A stretch of 64,000 bases of DNA from Noviluteimonas caseinilytica (GCF_018406605.1 NZ_AP024545.1:248001-312000); one strand, 5' to 3'; shown: positions 8,975 to 18,994, numbered from the stretch's first letter. The notes: generated from the sequence alone by a model not told the origin. Translations and numbers: made by a program.

Positions 8975-9760
8975 ATGGGTTTCCTGCAGGGCAAACGCGC
9001 GCTCATCACGGGCATCGCGAGCCAGCGTTCGATCGCCAGCGGCATCGCCGAAGCGATGCACCGCGAAGGCGCCGAACTCGCTTTCACCTACCAGAACGAG
9101 AAGCTGAAATCGCGCGTGGAAGACGCGGCGAAGGAATTCGGCAGCGACATCGTGATCCCGCTGGACGTCGCCGACGACGCGCAGATCGCGGCGTGCTTCG
9201 AAGCGCTGGGCAAGCGCTGGGACCACTTCGACATCCTGGTGCATGCGGTGGCGTACGCGCCGCGCGAGGCGATCGAGGGCGAGTTCCTCGACGGCCTGAC
9301 GCGCGAGAACTTCGCGATCGCGCACGACATCTCCGCCTACTCGCTCGCCGCGATGGCCAAGGCCGCGCGCCCGATGATGGCCAACCGCAACGGCGCGATC
9401 GTCACGCTGAGCTACCTGGGCGCCGAACGCGCGCTGGCCAACTACAACGTGATGGGCGTGGCGAAGGCGAGCCTGGAAGCGACGGTGCGCTACCTCGCGC
9501 TCAACCTCGGCCCGGAAGGCACGCGCGTCAACGCGATCTCCGCCGGCCCGATCAAGACGCTCGCGGCCGCGGGCATCGCCAACTTCCGCAAGATGCTGGG
9601 CCATGTCGAAAGCTACGCGCCGATGCGCCGCAGCGTGACGATCGACGACGTGGGCAACGTCGCCGCGTTCCTGTGCTCGGACCTCGCGGCGGGCGTGACG
9701 GGCGAAGTGACGTACGTCGACGCGGGTTACAACATCCTCGGGATGACCGGGATCGAGTAA
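8975..9760 (+). CDS. fabI: Enoyl-[acyl-carrier-protein] reductase (NADH), FabI
   Basis: 261 residues from the ATG at 8975, chosen because GGAGG lies 5 bases upstream; an ATG at 8954 is in frame but lacks such a site. The SDR-type cofactor loop is RALITGIASQRSIA and the reductase catalytic pair is the Tyr and Lys of ANYNVMGVAK. The IVTLSYLGAERAL strand and SAGPIKTLAAAGI substrate loop are typical of FabI. It performs the last step of fatty-acid elongation and is the triclosan/isoniazid-type target. A bidirectional terminator follows. Confidence 0.95.
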   Translation: MGFLQGKRALITGIASQRSIASGIAEAMHREGAELAFTYQNEKLKSRVEDAAKEFGSDIVIPLDVADDAQIAACFEALGKRWDHFDILVHAVAYAPREAIEGEFLDGLTRENFAIAHDISAYSLAAMAKAARPMMANRNGAIVTLSYLGAERALANYNVMGVAKASLEATVRYLALNLGPEGTRVNAISAGPIKTLAAAGIANFRKMLGHVESYAPMRRSVTIDDVGNVAAFLCSDLAAGVTGEVTYVDAGYNILGMTGIE

Positions 9761-9780
9761 CGCGCTGCGTTCGATGCGGC

Positions 9781-9811
9781 AAAAAAAAGCCCGGCATCGC
9801 CGGGCTTTTTC
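9781..9811. terminator. Bidirectional terminator between fabI and ppiD
   Basis: GCCCGGC-atc-GCCGGGC stem flanked by A8 on the left and T5 on the right, so it works on both strands. It separates two convergent genes. Confidence 0.9.
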
Positions 9812-9832
9812 ATGCGCGAAGTTCCGCACCGA

Positions 9833-11803
9833 TCAGAGGCGGTCTTCCGCGATGTCGACCTGCATGCTCTTGCGCATGTCGTCGATGAAGGCCTTCGCAT
9901 CGCCCGTGCCCGCCCACTGCGACAGCTGCTGCTGCCACAACAGGCGATCCTGCAACGACGCTTCGTTCGCGCGGCCCGGCACCACGGCCGTCACCGCGAA
10001 CACCACGGTGCTGCCGTTGCGCAGCGTGGTCTTGCCCGGCGTGGCCTTGCCCATGGCGGGCGCCGGCACGCTGAACATCGCTTCGGTCGTCGCCGGATCC
10101 GGCATCGGCGCACCGCGCTTGAGCTCCGGCGCGTTGACGGCGACGAGTTGTTCCGCCGTGGCGACCTGCGCGAGCGGCGTGCCCGCGCGCACCTTCGCGA
10201 TCATCGCGTCGGCGCGGGCCTGCACGGCCTTCGCCGCGCGTTCGCTGCGGATGGCGGCCACGATCTGCGCACGCACCTGCGCGACCGGCAGGTCGTGCTC
10301 CGGCAGGTGCTGCGTGACGCGCAGGACGACGCTGTGGTTCGGGCCGATTTCGATGAGGTCGCTCGCGGTGCCGTCCTGGATGGCCGATTCCTGGAACGCG
10401 GCGCGCTGCACGGCCGCATTGCCGGCGATGCCGGCGCCGCCACCGCGCGAGAACGGACCGAGCGTCTTGACCGGCAGCTTCATGCTGTCGGCGGCGGCGC
10501 GCAGCGCGGTGGGATTCTTGTAGACCGCATCGATGAACTTCGTGCCGAGGTCGGTGAACGCGTGTTCGCGGTCGGCGTCGGCCTGTTCGCGCGCGAGCTG
10601 GTCGCGCATGTCTTCGAACGAAGCCTGCGAACCTGCCTTGGCTTCGCGCACCAGGATCACGTGGTAGCCGAACTCGGTCTTGACCGGGCCGCGCACTTCG
10701 CCGGGCTGCATCGCGTACACGGCGTCTTCGAACGCCTTGGACGGCATGCCGCCCTTGCCGACCCAACCGAGGTCGCCGCCCTGCGCCTTGCTGATGTTGT
10801 CGTCGGAATCGGCGCGCGCGAGCGCGGCGAAATCCGCACCCGGCACCTTCGCGTCGGCGGCGATCTTCGCGGCCTTCGCTTCGGCGGCCTTCTGCGTGGC
10901 GGCATCGGCGTTGGCCGGCACGGCGACGAGGATGTGCGAGACCAGGCGCTGTTCCTGGCCGGCCAGGCGCGCCTTTTCGTCGGCGTAGCGCTGGCGCAGC
11001 GTCGCTTCGTCGGCCGGCGGCACCGGCATGGACGCGGCGTCGAGTTCGACGTATTCGATGGTCACCTGTTCCGGCGCGCGGTAGGCGCCGCGGTGCGCGC
11101 GGTAGAACGCATCGATTTCCTTGCCGGCGACCGGGCCGGTGTCGGGCGCGGCCGGCGGCAGCTGCACGTAGGTGACCGAACGCTGTTCGCCGGTGAGCGT
11201 GATCAGGCGATCGACTTCGCTCTTCGTCGCGAATGCGGACTCGGCGAGGCTTTCGGGCAGCAGCGCGACCTTCTCTTCGCGACGCGTTTCGTTCTCGATC
11301 TGCGCTGCGGTCTGGCCGCTGCGCGAGAGTTCGAAGAGGTACCGCTCGCGGCTGAACTTGCCGTCGACCTGGTAGGCCGGCGCCGTCGCGATGGCCTGCG
11401 CCACGCGGTCGTTCGACACGGCGATGCCCGCGCGGTCGGCGGCCATCTCCAGGACCTTGCGGTCGATCAGCTGGTCGAGCAGTGCGCGCTTGTTCTCGGG
11501 CGTGTCGAATGCGCGCGCGTCGTACTGGTCGCCCATCTGCTGGCGCTGGCGCAAGCGGGCGTTCTCGAACGCCGTGCGGAAATCCTGCGTGCTGATTTCT
11601 TCGCGCTGCCACAGCGTGGACGCCGGCCAGAACGTCGGCGCGCCTTCCCACCACGTGGGCGGGGCTTCGACTTTCGCGGCCCAGGTTTCGGTGCGGCCCT
11701 GCATGTACTGCTCGACGCCGAAGAACGCGAACGGGATGGTCAGCAGGCCCAGGATCACGGAGGCGATCCAGCCGGAGGTCTTTTCGCGGAGTTTCTGCAG
11801 CAT
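9833..11803 (-). CDS. ppiD: Periplasmic folding chaperone PpiD (SurA/parvulin family)
   Basis: 656 residues, slightly longer than E. coli PpiD (623). A short cytoplasmic N-terminus is followed by one transmembrane helix at about 13-34 (IASVILGLLTIPFAFFGV), then a SurA-like chaperone domain. A parvulin peptidyl-prolyl isomerase domain lies near 265-365 (VSHILVAVP, GDLGWVGKGGMPSKAFEDA, TEFGYHVILV). PpiD sits at the inner membrane next to the SecYEG exit and helps outer-membrane protein folding. It ends the conserved tig-clpP-clpX-lon-hup-ppiD gene order, here with two tRNA genes inserted before it. Confidence 0.93.
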   Translation of the reverse strand: MLQKLREKTSGWIASVILGLLTIPFAFFGVEQYMQGRTETWAAKVEAPPTWWEGAPTFWPASTLWQREEISTQDFRTAFENARLRQRQQMGDQYDARAFDTPENKRALLDQLIDRKVLEMAADRAGIAVSNDRVAQAIATAPAYQVDGKFSRERYLFELSRSGQTAAQIENETRREEKVALLPESLAESAFATKSEVDRLITLTGEQRSVTYVQLPPAAPDTGPVAGKEIDAFYRAHRGAYRAPEQVTIEYVELDAASMPVPPADEATLRQRYADEKARLAGQEQRLVSHILVAVPANADAATQKAAEAKAAKIAADAKVPGADFAALARADSDDNISKAQGGDLGWVGKGGMPSKAFEDAVYAMQPGEVRGPVKTEFGYHVILVREAKAGSQASFEDMRDQLAREQADADREHAFTDLGTKFIDAVYKNPTALRAAADSMKLPVKTLGPFSRGGGAGIAGNAAVQRAAFQESAIQDGTASDLIEIGPNHSVVLRVTQHLPEHDLPVAQVRAQIVAAIRSERAAKAVQARADAMIAKVRAGTPLAQVATAEQLVAVNAPELKRGAPMPDPATTEAMFSVPAPAMGKATPGKTTLRNGSTVVFAVTAVVPGRANEASLQDRLLWQQQLSQWAGTGDAKAFIDDMRKSMQVDIAEDRL

Positions 11804-11890
11804 CTTTGCGGGTGTCGCCTTGGGTGCGAGCCGCGCAGTTTAGCCGCTTCCGGCGCGGTGCGCGGCAGTGGGCGGGCCCGTGGCCCGGGG

Positions 11891-11920
11891 CAAAAAAAAA
11901 CGCCCTTGCGGGCGCTTTTT
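11891..11920 (-). terminator. Terminator after the tRNA-Val/tRNA-Asp transcript
   Basis: On the minus strand, GCGCCCGCAAGGGCG forms a short GC stem followed by a run of nine T. T5 on the other strand means it could work in both directions. Confidence 0.85.
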
Positions 11921-11931
11921 CCTGGAACTAG

Positions 11932-12008
11932 TGGCGGAGTGGACGGGACTCGAACCCGCGACCTCCGGCGTGACAGGCCAGCATTCTAACCGACTGAACT
12001 ACCACTCC
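11932..12008 (-). tRNA. tRNA-Asp (anticodon GTC)
   Basis: 77 nt with encoded CCA. Acceptor GGAGTGG/CCACTCC with discriminator G. The anticodon loop CTGTCAC gives GTC. D-arm GTAGTTCAGTCGG and T-arm GGGTTCGAGTCCC are normal. Confidence 0.96.
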
Positions 12009-12089
12009 GCGGAGCCCGAAATCATACAGGACGCGTTTTGCGCGATGCAACACTTCGGTGAAAACTTTCCAACGAAACCTGCGACGAGG

Positions 12090-12164
12090 TGGTGGGTGCT
12101 GAGGGGATCGAACCCCCGACCCTCTCCGTGTAAAGGAGACGCTCTACCGCTGAGCTAAGCACCC
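12090..12164 (-). tRNA. tRNA-Val (anticodon TAC)
   Basis: 75 nt with encoded CCA. Acceptor GGGTGCT/AGCACCC, discriminator A. Anticodon stem TCTCC/GGAGA encloses TTTACAC, giving TAC. It lies between hup and tRNA-Asp and is probably cotranscribed with the latter. Confidence 0.96.
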
Positions 12165-12179
12165 GGCCGCGCGGATCCG

Positions 12180-12452
12180 TCAGTTGACCGCATCCTTCAG
12201 CGCCTTGCCGGCTTTGAACGCCGGGTTCATCGAGGCGGCGACCTTGATCGTCTCGCCCGTGCGCGGATTGCGGCCTTCGCGTGCAGCGCGCTGGCGCACG
12301 GCGAACGTGCCGAAGCCCACGACGGTGACGGTATCGCCCTTCTTCAGGGCCTTGGTGATCGCGGCGATGACCGCGTCGACGGCGCGGCCGGCATCGGCCT
12401 TCGTCAGTTCGGCGCCTTCAGCGATGGCATCGATCAATTCGGCTTTGTTCAT
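12180..12452 (-). CDS. hup: DNA-binding protein HU
   Basis: 90 residues, exactly HU length. It opens MNKAELIDAIAEGAELTK and has the core GDTVTVVGFGTFAVRQRAAR followed by the DNA-clamping arm RNPRTGETIKV and the MNPAFKAGKALKDAVN end. HU bends and wraps DNA non-specifically and organises the nucleoid. A near-consensus sigma-70 promoter and a hairpin-containing leader precede it. Its place directly after lon matches hupB of other gammaproteobacteria; which of the two E. coli HU forms it equals cannot be told. Confidence 0.96.
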   Translation of the reverse strand: MNKAELIDAIAEGAELTKADAGRAVDAVIAAITKALKKGDTVTVVGFGTFAVRQRAAREGRNPRTGETIKVAASMNPAFKAGKALKDAVN

Positions 12453-12503
12453 TGCTTGACTCCCGGATGGAAACGCTTGGATTGCGGGACCGGGACAGCC
12501 CGG

Positions 12504-12530
12504 TGCGATGCGCGGATTTCGCGCATCGCA
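12504..12530 (-). promoter_or_regulatory. Perfect hairpin in the hup mRNA leader
   Basis: 11-bp perfect arms (TGCGATGCGCG / CGCGCATCGCA) around a GATTT loop, inside the predicted leader of about 135 bases between the hup promoter and its ATG. There is no T run, so it is not an intrinsic terminator. It may affect stability or translation of the abundant hup message; this is inference. Confidence 0.5.
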
Positions 12531-12592
12531 TCGATGAAGGTCCCCGGTCGACGATGCCTTGGCGCGAGACGCGGCTTCGGCGGACGCGGGTC

Positions 12593-12621
12593 GTTATACC
12601 AGCGGGGTTTTTCAGTGGCAA
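12593..12621 (-). promoter_or_regulatory. Sigma-70 promoter for hup
   Basis: On the minus strand TTGCCA (-35, 12621-12616), a 17-bp spacer and TATAAC (-10, 12598-12593): five of six bases match consensus in each box with ideal spacing. It lies directly after the lon stop codon, so hup has its own strong promoter. Confidence 0.75.
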
Positions 12622-12628
12622 CGAAGAA

Positions 12629-15049
12629 TCAGTGCGTGATGTCCGGCTGTGCGGCCGGCGGTTCCGGCTCCACGACCGGCACCCCACCCACGCTGCCGGC
12701 CGTGCTGGGGGCCAGCGGACGTTCGAGCGCGATGTCCAGGACCTCGTCGATCCAGCGCACCGGGACCAGCTTCATGGCCTGCGTGACCGACTTGGGGAGG
12801 TCCGCCAGGTCCTTCCGGTTCTCCTCCGGGATGATCACGGTGCGGATGCCGCCGCGCATGGCCGCCAGCAATTTCTCCTTGAGGCCGCCGATGCCCAGCA
12901 CCTTGCCGCGCAGCGTGATCTCGCCCGTCATGGCGACGTCGTTCTTGACCGGGATCTTCGTGAGCGTGGACACGAGCGCCGTGGCCATCGCGATGCCGGC
13001 CGACGGACCGTCCTTCGGTGTCGCGCCTTCGGGCACGTGCAGGTGGACGTCGAAACGCGTCAGGAAATCCAGGTCGATGCCGAAGCGCTCGGTGCGCGCG
13101 CGCACGACCGACAGCGCGGCCGACGCCGATTCCTTCATGACGTCGCCCAGCTGGCCGGTGAGGATCAGCTGGCCCTTGCCCGGCACCAGCGTGGATTCGA
13201 TCTGCAGCAGGTCGCCGCCGACTTCCGTCCACGCCAAGCCCGTGACCAGGCCGATTTCGTTTTCCGCTTCCGCGCGGCCGTAGTCGAAGCGGCGCACGCC
13301 GAGGAACTTGTCGAGGTTCTTGCCGCTGACGTTGACCGCGCCGGCCTTCTTCTTGGTCGGGCCGGCGAGCGCGAGTTCCTTGACGACCTTGCGCGAGATC
13401 TTCGCCAGTTCGCGCTCGAGGTTGCGCACGCCGGATTCGCGCGTGTAGTAGCGCACGATGTCGCGGATGGCGCTCTCGGAAATCTTGAGCTCCTCGGGCT
13501 TCAGGCCATTGGCCTTGAGCTGCTTGGGCACGAGGTAGCGCATCGCGATGTTGAGCTTTTCTTCCTCGGTGTAACCGGGGATGCGGATGACTTCCATGCG
13601 GTCCAGCAACGGGCCCGGGATGTTGAGCGAGTTGGACGTCGCCACGAACATCACTTCGCTCAGGTCGAGGTCGACTTCGAGGTAGTGGTCGTTGAAGGAG
13701 TGGTTCTGCTCCGGGTCCAGCACTTCGAGCAGCGCGGACGAGGGATCGCCGCGGAAGTCCATCGACATCTTGTCGATTTCGTCGAGCACGAACAGCGGGT
13801 TCTTGCTGCCGACCTTGTTGAGGTTCTGCACGATGCGGCCCGGCATCGAACCGACGTACGTGCGGCGATGGCCGCGGATCTCGGCTTCGTCGCGCACGCC
13901 GCCGAGCGACATGCGCACGAACTTGCGATTCGTCGCCTTGGCGATCGACTGGCCCAGCGAGGTCTTGCCCACGCCCGGCGGGCCGACGAGGCACAGGATC
14001 GGGCCCTTGAGCTTCTGCACGCGCGCCTGCACGGCGAGGTATTCGAGGATGCGTTCCTTGACGCGCTCCAGGCCGTAGTGATCGGCGTCGAGCACGTCCT
14101 GCGCCACCTTCAGGTCCTTGCGGACCTTGGTGCGCTTCTTCCACGGCACGCCCAGCAGCCAGTCCAGGTAATTGCGCACGACGGCGGCTTCGGCCGACAT
14201 CGGCGACATCTGCTTGAGCTTGCCCATCTCCGCGCGCGCCTTGGCCTCCACGGCCTTGGGCATGCCGGCTTCGGCGATCTTGCGCGCGAGTTCGTCCAGG
14301 TCGTTCGGCGCGTCGTCGATCTCGCCGAGTTCCTTCTGGATCGCCTTCATCTGTTCGTTGAGGTAGTACTCGCGCTGGCTCTTCTCCATCTGCGACTTCA
14401 CGCGGCCGCGGATGCGCTTCTCGAGCTGCTGCACGTCGATCTCGCCGTCGACCAGGCCGACGAGGAGTTCGAGGCGGCCGCCGATGTCCAGCGTTTCGAG
14501 CAGCTTCTGCTTGTCGGCCATGCGCACGCCGAGGTGCGCGGCGATGGTGTCGGCCAGGCGGCTGGGATCATCGATGCCGCTGAGCGTCTGCAGCAGTTCC
14601 GGCGGCAGCTTGCGATTCGTCTTGACGTACTGCTCGAACAACGACATCAGCGAACGCGCGACCGCTTCGACTTCGCGCGTTTCGCGCGCGGATTCGGAAT
14701 CGACGACGGTGCCCTTGCCGGACAACGCGCCGTCCTTCTCTTCGACATCGGTGACGCGCGAACGCGACAAGCCTTCGACGAGGACCTTGATCGTGCCGTC
14801 GGGAAGCTTCAGCAACTGCAGCACCTGCGCGAGCGTGCCGATCTCGTGCAGATCCTTCGCACCCGGCGCGTCGGTGTCGGCGGACTTCTGCGCGACCAGC
14901 AGGATGCGCTTGTCGGCTTCCATCGCCATGTCGAGCGCGCGAATCGACTTATCGCGCCCGACGAACAACGGAATGACCATGTGCGGAAACACCACGACAT
15001 CGCGCAGCGGCAGCACCGGCAGGTCGAAGGTTTCGGCGGTTGCGGTCAT
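12629..15049 (-). CDS. lon: ATP-dependent protease Lon (endopeptidase La)
   Basis: 806 residues. An N-terminal substrate domain (LPVLPLRDVVVFPHMVIPLFVGR) leads to a coiled region, then an AAA+ module with Walker A GPPGVGKTSLGQ at about 360 and Walker B FVLDEIDKM. The C-terminal peptidase carries the Ser of PKDGPSAGIAMATAL and the catalytic Lys about 40 residues later near GKVLGIGGLKEKLLAA. It degrades misfolded and regulatory proteins in the cytoplasm. A heat-shock promoter is visible upstream. It lies between clpX and hup as in most gammaproteobacteria. Confidence 0.97.
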   Translation of the reverse strand: MTATAETFDLPVLPLRDVVVFPHMVIPLFVGRDKSIRALDMAMEADKRILLVAQKSADTDAPGAKDLHEIGTLAQVLQLLKLPDGTIKVLVEGLSRSRVTDVEEKDGALSGKGTVVDSESARETREVEAVARSLMSLFEQYVKTNRKLPPELLQTLSGIDDPSRLADTIAAHLGVRMADKQKLLETLDIGGRLELLVGLVDGEIDVQQLEKRIRGRVKSQMEKSQREYYLNEQMKAIQKELGEIDDAPNDLDELARKIAEAGMPKAVEAKARAEMGKLKQMSPMSAEAAVVRNYLDWLLGVPWKKRTKVRKDLKVAQDVLDADHYGLERVKERILEYLAVQARVQKLKGPILCLVGPPGVGKTSLGQSIAKATNRKFVRMSLGGVRDEAEIRGHRRTYVGSMPGRIVQNLNKVGSKNPLFVLDEIDKMSMDFRGDPSSALLEVLDPEQNHSFNDHYLEVDLDLSEVMFVATSNSLNIPGPLLDRMEVIRIPGYTEEEKLNIAMRYLVPKQLKANGLKPEELKISESAIRDIVRYYTRESGVRNLERELAKISRKVVKELALAGPTKKKAGAVNVSGKNLDKFLGVRRFDYGRAEAENEIGLVTGLAWTEVGGDLLQIESTLVPGKGQLILTGQLGDVMKESASAALSVVRARTERFGIDLDFLTRFDVHLHVPEGATPKDGPSAGIAMATALVSTLTKIPVKNDVAMTGEITLRGKVLGIGGLKEKLLAAMRGGIRTVIIPEENRKDLADLPKSVTQAMKLVPVRWIDEVLDIALERPLAPSTAGSVGGVPVVEPEPPAAQPDITH

Positions 15050-15139
15050 GGGTTCTCCAGGTGGTTCGAGGGGTGCGGCACGTGCCAGACCTTACGGGCC
15101 GGCGGGTCAATGCGATGCGCAGGGCGACCGCAGCCACGG

Positions 15140-15168
15140 TTATGGGGCGTGGGCCCAAGGGATGCAAG
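15140..15168 (-). promoter_or_regulatory. Sigma-32 (heat-shock) promoter for lon
   Basis: On the minus strand CTTGCAT (15168-15162), a 14-base spacer and CCCCATAA (15147-15140). The E. coli RpoH consensus is CTTGAAA, 11-16 bases, CCCCATNT. The predicted start site lies about 85 bases before the lon ATG. lon is a classic heat-shock gene, so sequence and context agree. Confidence 0.7.
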
Positions 15169-15352
15169 CGCCCGCACGTGCAAGCGTGATGGCGCGCGAA
15201 GCCAGCTATGTGAAACAGCGGCTTGCCGCGCGGATGGCGGCGATCTTCGGCGAACGTGCTCGGGGCGGCCGACCCATGCGGGCGGCCGTGGCCGGGGGCC
15301 CGCCGACGGGCGGGCGGCGGCTGCGCCGGGCGGTGGTGCCCGGCGGTTGCGC
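15169..15352. other. Rest of the lon-clpX intergenic region
   Basis: Very GC-rich spacer between the lon heat-shock promoter and the clpX stop. Near 15310-15350 it can form GC hairpins (GGGCGGGCGGCGG... CCGGGCGG...) but there is no T run. No gene or RNA is recognisable. Confidence 0.4.
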
Positions 15353-16639
<1,287 letters not shown>

Positions 16640-16675
16640 TCCCCACACCTGCTGCGGCCACTCGGAAGCGGCCCG

Positions 16676-16684
16676 AGAATAGCA
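16676..16684 (-). promoter_or_regulatory. Possible extended -10 promoter for clpX
   Basis: TGCTATTCT on the minus strand, 37 bases before the clpX ATG, fits an extended -10 element (TGnTATAAT). No convincing -35 box was found, so this is tentative; clpX may also be read through from clpP. Confidence 0.35.
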
Positions 16685-16757
16685 TTCGCGGCCCGGATTG
16701 CCACCGAGCCGGTCATGCCGGACAAAATAGGTTCCAAGTGCTGTCTGGCCAGGGGGC

Positions 16758-17384
16758 TCAGGCGGCCTGGATCGAGTCTTCGGGGCGCCGCTCGAGGACG
16801 GAGTCCACGAGGCCGTATTCACGTGCAGCTTCGGCGCTCTTGAAGTTGTCGCGCTCGGTGTCCCGGGCGATGGTTTCGAGGGCCTGGCCGGTGTGCTTGG
16901 ACAGGATCTCGTTGAGGCGCTGGCGCAGGGTCAGGATTTCACGGGCATGGATGTCGATGTCCGTGGCCTGGCCCTGGAAGCCGCCGAGCGGCTGGTGGAT
17001 CATCACGCGCGAGTTGGGCAGCGCATACCGCTTGCCCTTGGCGCCCGAGGCGAGCAGCAGGGCGCCCATCGAGGCAGCCTGGCCGACGCAGATCGTGCTC
17101 ACGTCGGGCTTGATGTACTGCATGGTGTCGTAGATGGCCATGCCCGCCGTGACGATGCCGCCCGGCGAGTTGATGTACAGGCTGATGTCCTTTTCGGGGT
17201 TTTCGGCCTCGAGGAAGAGCATCTGCGCGACGATCACGTTGGCCACGTGGTCGTCGATGCCGCCCACGAGGAAGATCACCCGCTCCTTGAGCAACCGCGA
17301 ATAGATGTCGTACGCGCGCTCGCCGCGGCTGGTCTGTTCGACCACCATCGGCACGAGGTTCAGGGCTTTCGTTTCGTGGCTCAT
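16758..17384 (-). CDS. clpP: ATP-dependent Clp protease proteolytic subunit ClpP
   Basis: 208 residues. The serine protease triad is in place: Ser in GQAASMGALLL at about 110, His in RVMIHQPLGG at about 135, and an Asp in the following helix region (ARDTERDNF). The handle and ring contacts ISLYINSPGG are typical. A tetradecamer of ClpP forms the degradation chamber for ClpX and ClpA substrates. It lies 34 bases after tig and is probably cotranscribed with it. Confidence 0.97.
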   Translation of the reverse strand: MSHETKALNLVPMVVEQTSRGERAYDIYSRLLKERVIFLVGGIDDHVANVIVAQMLFLEAENPEKDISLYINSPGGIVTAGMAIYDTMQYIKPDVSTICVGQAASMGALLLASGAKGKRYALPNSRVMIHQPLGGFQGQATDIDIHAREILTLRQRLNEILSKHTGQALETIARDTERDNFKSAEAAREYGLVDSVLERRPEDSIQAA

Positions 17385-17418
17385 GTCGTCTCTGTTGTTC
17401 GGTAGGGGCGCGACCAGC

Positions 17419-18714
17419 TTACTGCCGGATCGCGTCCTGGAAGGATAGCCCCTGCTCCGTGTGCTGGGCGCGCTCGGCGATCCAGTCGATCACCTGCTCT
17501 TCCATCACGCGGTTCTGCAGTCCGGACATGAGCTGGGGATCGTTGCGATACAACTCAATGACCTGCTCCGGCTCTTCGTACGTGCTGGCGATGAGGCGCA
17601 TCGTCTCGTTCAGTCGCTTGGGCTCGAGCTTGAGCTCGTTGCGGCGCGCGATCTCGCCGACCAGCAGGGCCACCAGCACGCGCTTGCGCGCGGCGTCCAT
17701 GAACGGGCCCGGCGCCGGGTCGAAGTTCTGGCCCTGGCGGCGGGCCTGCTCGACCATGCCGGCGGCCATCGAACGGGCTTCGTTCTCGACCAGGCGCGGC
17801 GGCATCTCGACGTGGCTGTAGGCGGCGATGAGCTGCTCGCCCACTTCCTTGCGCAGGCGCTGCATCAGCGCGCCCTTGAGCTCGCGCTCCAGGTTGCTGC
17901 GGATCTCGGTGCGGAACTGGTCCGGATCACCCGACTTGACGCCGAAGCTGCGGATGAACGCACCGTCGACTTCCGGCAGCACCGGCTCGGACACCTCGAG
18001 CACGTGCATGTGGACCTTCACCGTCTTGCCGGCGAATTCCGTGATGCGCCAGTCTTCCGGGAACGCGACCTCCACGTCCTTCTCGTCGCCCGGCGCCATG
18101 CCGATGACGGCTTCCTCGAGCTGCTGCAGCATCGCGTTGGAACCCACGACGGTGCTGCCCTTCTCGGCGCCCTCGGCCGGGCGGCGCACGCCGTCGACCT
18201 CGGAATAGTTTTCCATCGTGACCAGGTCGTTCGCCTTGGCGCCGCGCTCCACGCGCGTCCAGCTCTGGCGCTGCATGCGCAGGTTGTCGATCATCTTGTC
18301 GATGTCTTCATCGCCCACTTCGGCGGTGTTGCGCACCACCTGCAGCTTCTCGACCTCGATGTCGCCGAAGTCCGGCACCACTTCGAACGTGGCGACGTAG
18401 GCCAGCTCGCCCTCGCCCGCAGCGTCGGCGCTCTGCTCGATCTGCGGGTTGCCCGCCAGGCGCAGCGCGTTTTCGCGGATGGCGCTGTCGAAGCTTTCGC
18501 GCAGCATGCCGTCGAGGATCTCGGCGCGCACCTGCGTGCCGTAGCGCTGCTCGATCACCTTGGTGGGCACCTTGCCGGGGCGGAAGCCCTTGATGCGTGC
18601 GGTGCGCGCGATCTCGCGCAGGCGGCCGCCGACCTGGGTGTCGATCCGTTCCGCCGGCAGGCGGAAGGTCATGCGGCGCTCGAGGTTGCCAAGGGTTTCG
18701 ACCGAGACTTGCAT
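17419..18714 (-). CDS. tig: Trigger factor
   Basis: 431 residues, starting at the ATG at 18714 with the ribosome-binding domain MQVSVETLGNLERRMTFRLP. That domain contains the GFRPGKVPTKVIEQRYG signature used to dock on ribosomal protein L23. The middle FKBP-type isomerase domain (about 150-245) includes GDEKDVEVAFPEDW, and the long helical C-terminal chaperone domain ends the protein. It shields nascent chains at the ribosome exit. It leads the tig-clpP unit and lies downstream of tRNA-Leu. Confidence 0.96.
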   Translation of the reverse strand: MQVSVETLGNLERRMTFRLPAERIDTQVGGRLREIARTARIKGFRPGKVPTKVIEQRYGTQVRAEILDGMLRESFDSAIRENALRLAGNPQIEQSADAAGEGELAYVATFEVVPDFGDIEVEKLQVVRNTAEVGDEDIDKMIDNLRMQRQSWTRVERGAKANDLVTMENYSEVDGVRRPAEGAEKGSTVVGSNAMLQQLEEAVIGMAPGDEKDVEVAFPEDWRITEFAGKTVKVHMHVLEVSEPVLPEVDGAFIRSFGVKSGDPDQFRTEIRSNLERELKGALMQRLRKEVGEQLIAAYSHVEMPPRLVENEARSMAAGMVEQARRQGQNFDPAPGPFMDAARKRVLVALLVGEIARRNELKLEPKRLNETMRLIASTYEEPEQVIELYRNDPQLMSGLQNRVMEEQVIDWIAERAQHTEQGLSFQDAIRQ

Positions 18715-18845
18715 CTGCTGGGAACTCTTTATCTGAAGGGAGAAGGCCCGGGGCTGCGAGGCCCCCGGCGGAACGCGGTAGTTTGGCCGAAGTCGGGACC
18801 GCCCGCCACCGGCGCGTCGGGCAACGGGCACCGGGCCCGCGTGAA

Positions 18846-18927
18846 TGCGAAAGGCGGGACTCGAACCCGCACGCCTTGCGGCGCTGGAACCTAAATCCAG
18901 TGCGTCTACCAGTTCCGCCACTTTCGC
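18846..18927 (-). tRNA. tRNA-Leu (anticodon TAG), CCA not encoded
   Basis: Acceptor GCGAAAG/CTTTCGC, anticodon stem CTGGA/TCCAG enclosing TTTAGGT (TAG), and a class II variable arm GCGCCGCAAGGCGT. After the discriminator A the genome reads TTC rather than CCA, so the end must be added by nucleotidyltransferase. All seven other tRNAs in the window encode CCA. Confidence 0.93.
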
Positions 18928-18952
18928 GTGGGCGGCATTGTGCCCTTCCGGA

Positions 18953-18987
18953 AAGAAAAAGGCCCCTGGCGTTTCCGCCAGGGGCCC
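18953..18987 (-). terminator. Terminator after tRNA-Lys
   Basis: Minus-strand hairpin GGCCCCTGGC-ggaaac-GCCAGGGGCC followed by TTTTTCTTT, a strong intrinsic terminator. It ends the tRNA-His/tRNA-Lys transcript before tRNA-Leu and tig. Confidence 0.9.
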
Positions 18988-18994
18988 CTCGGAT

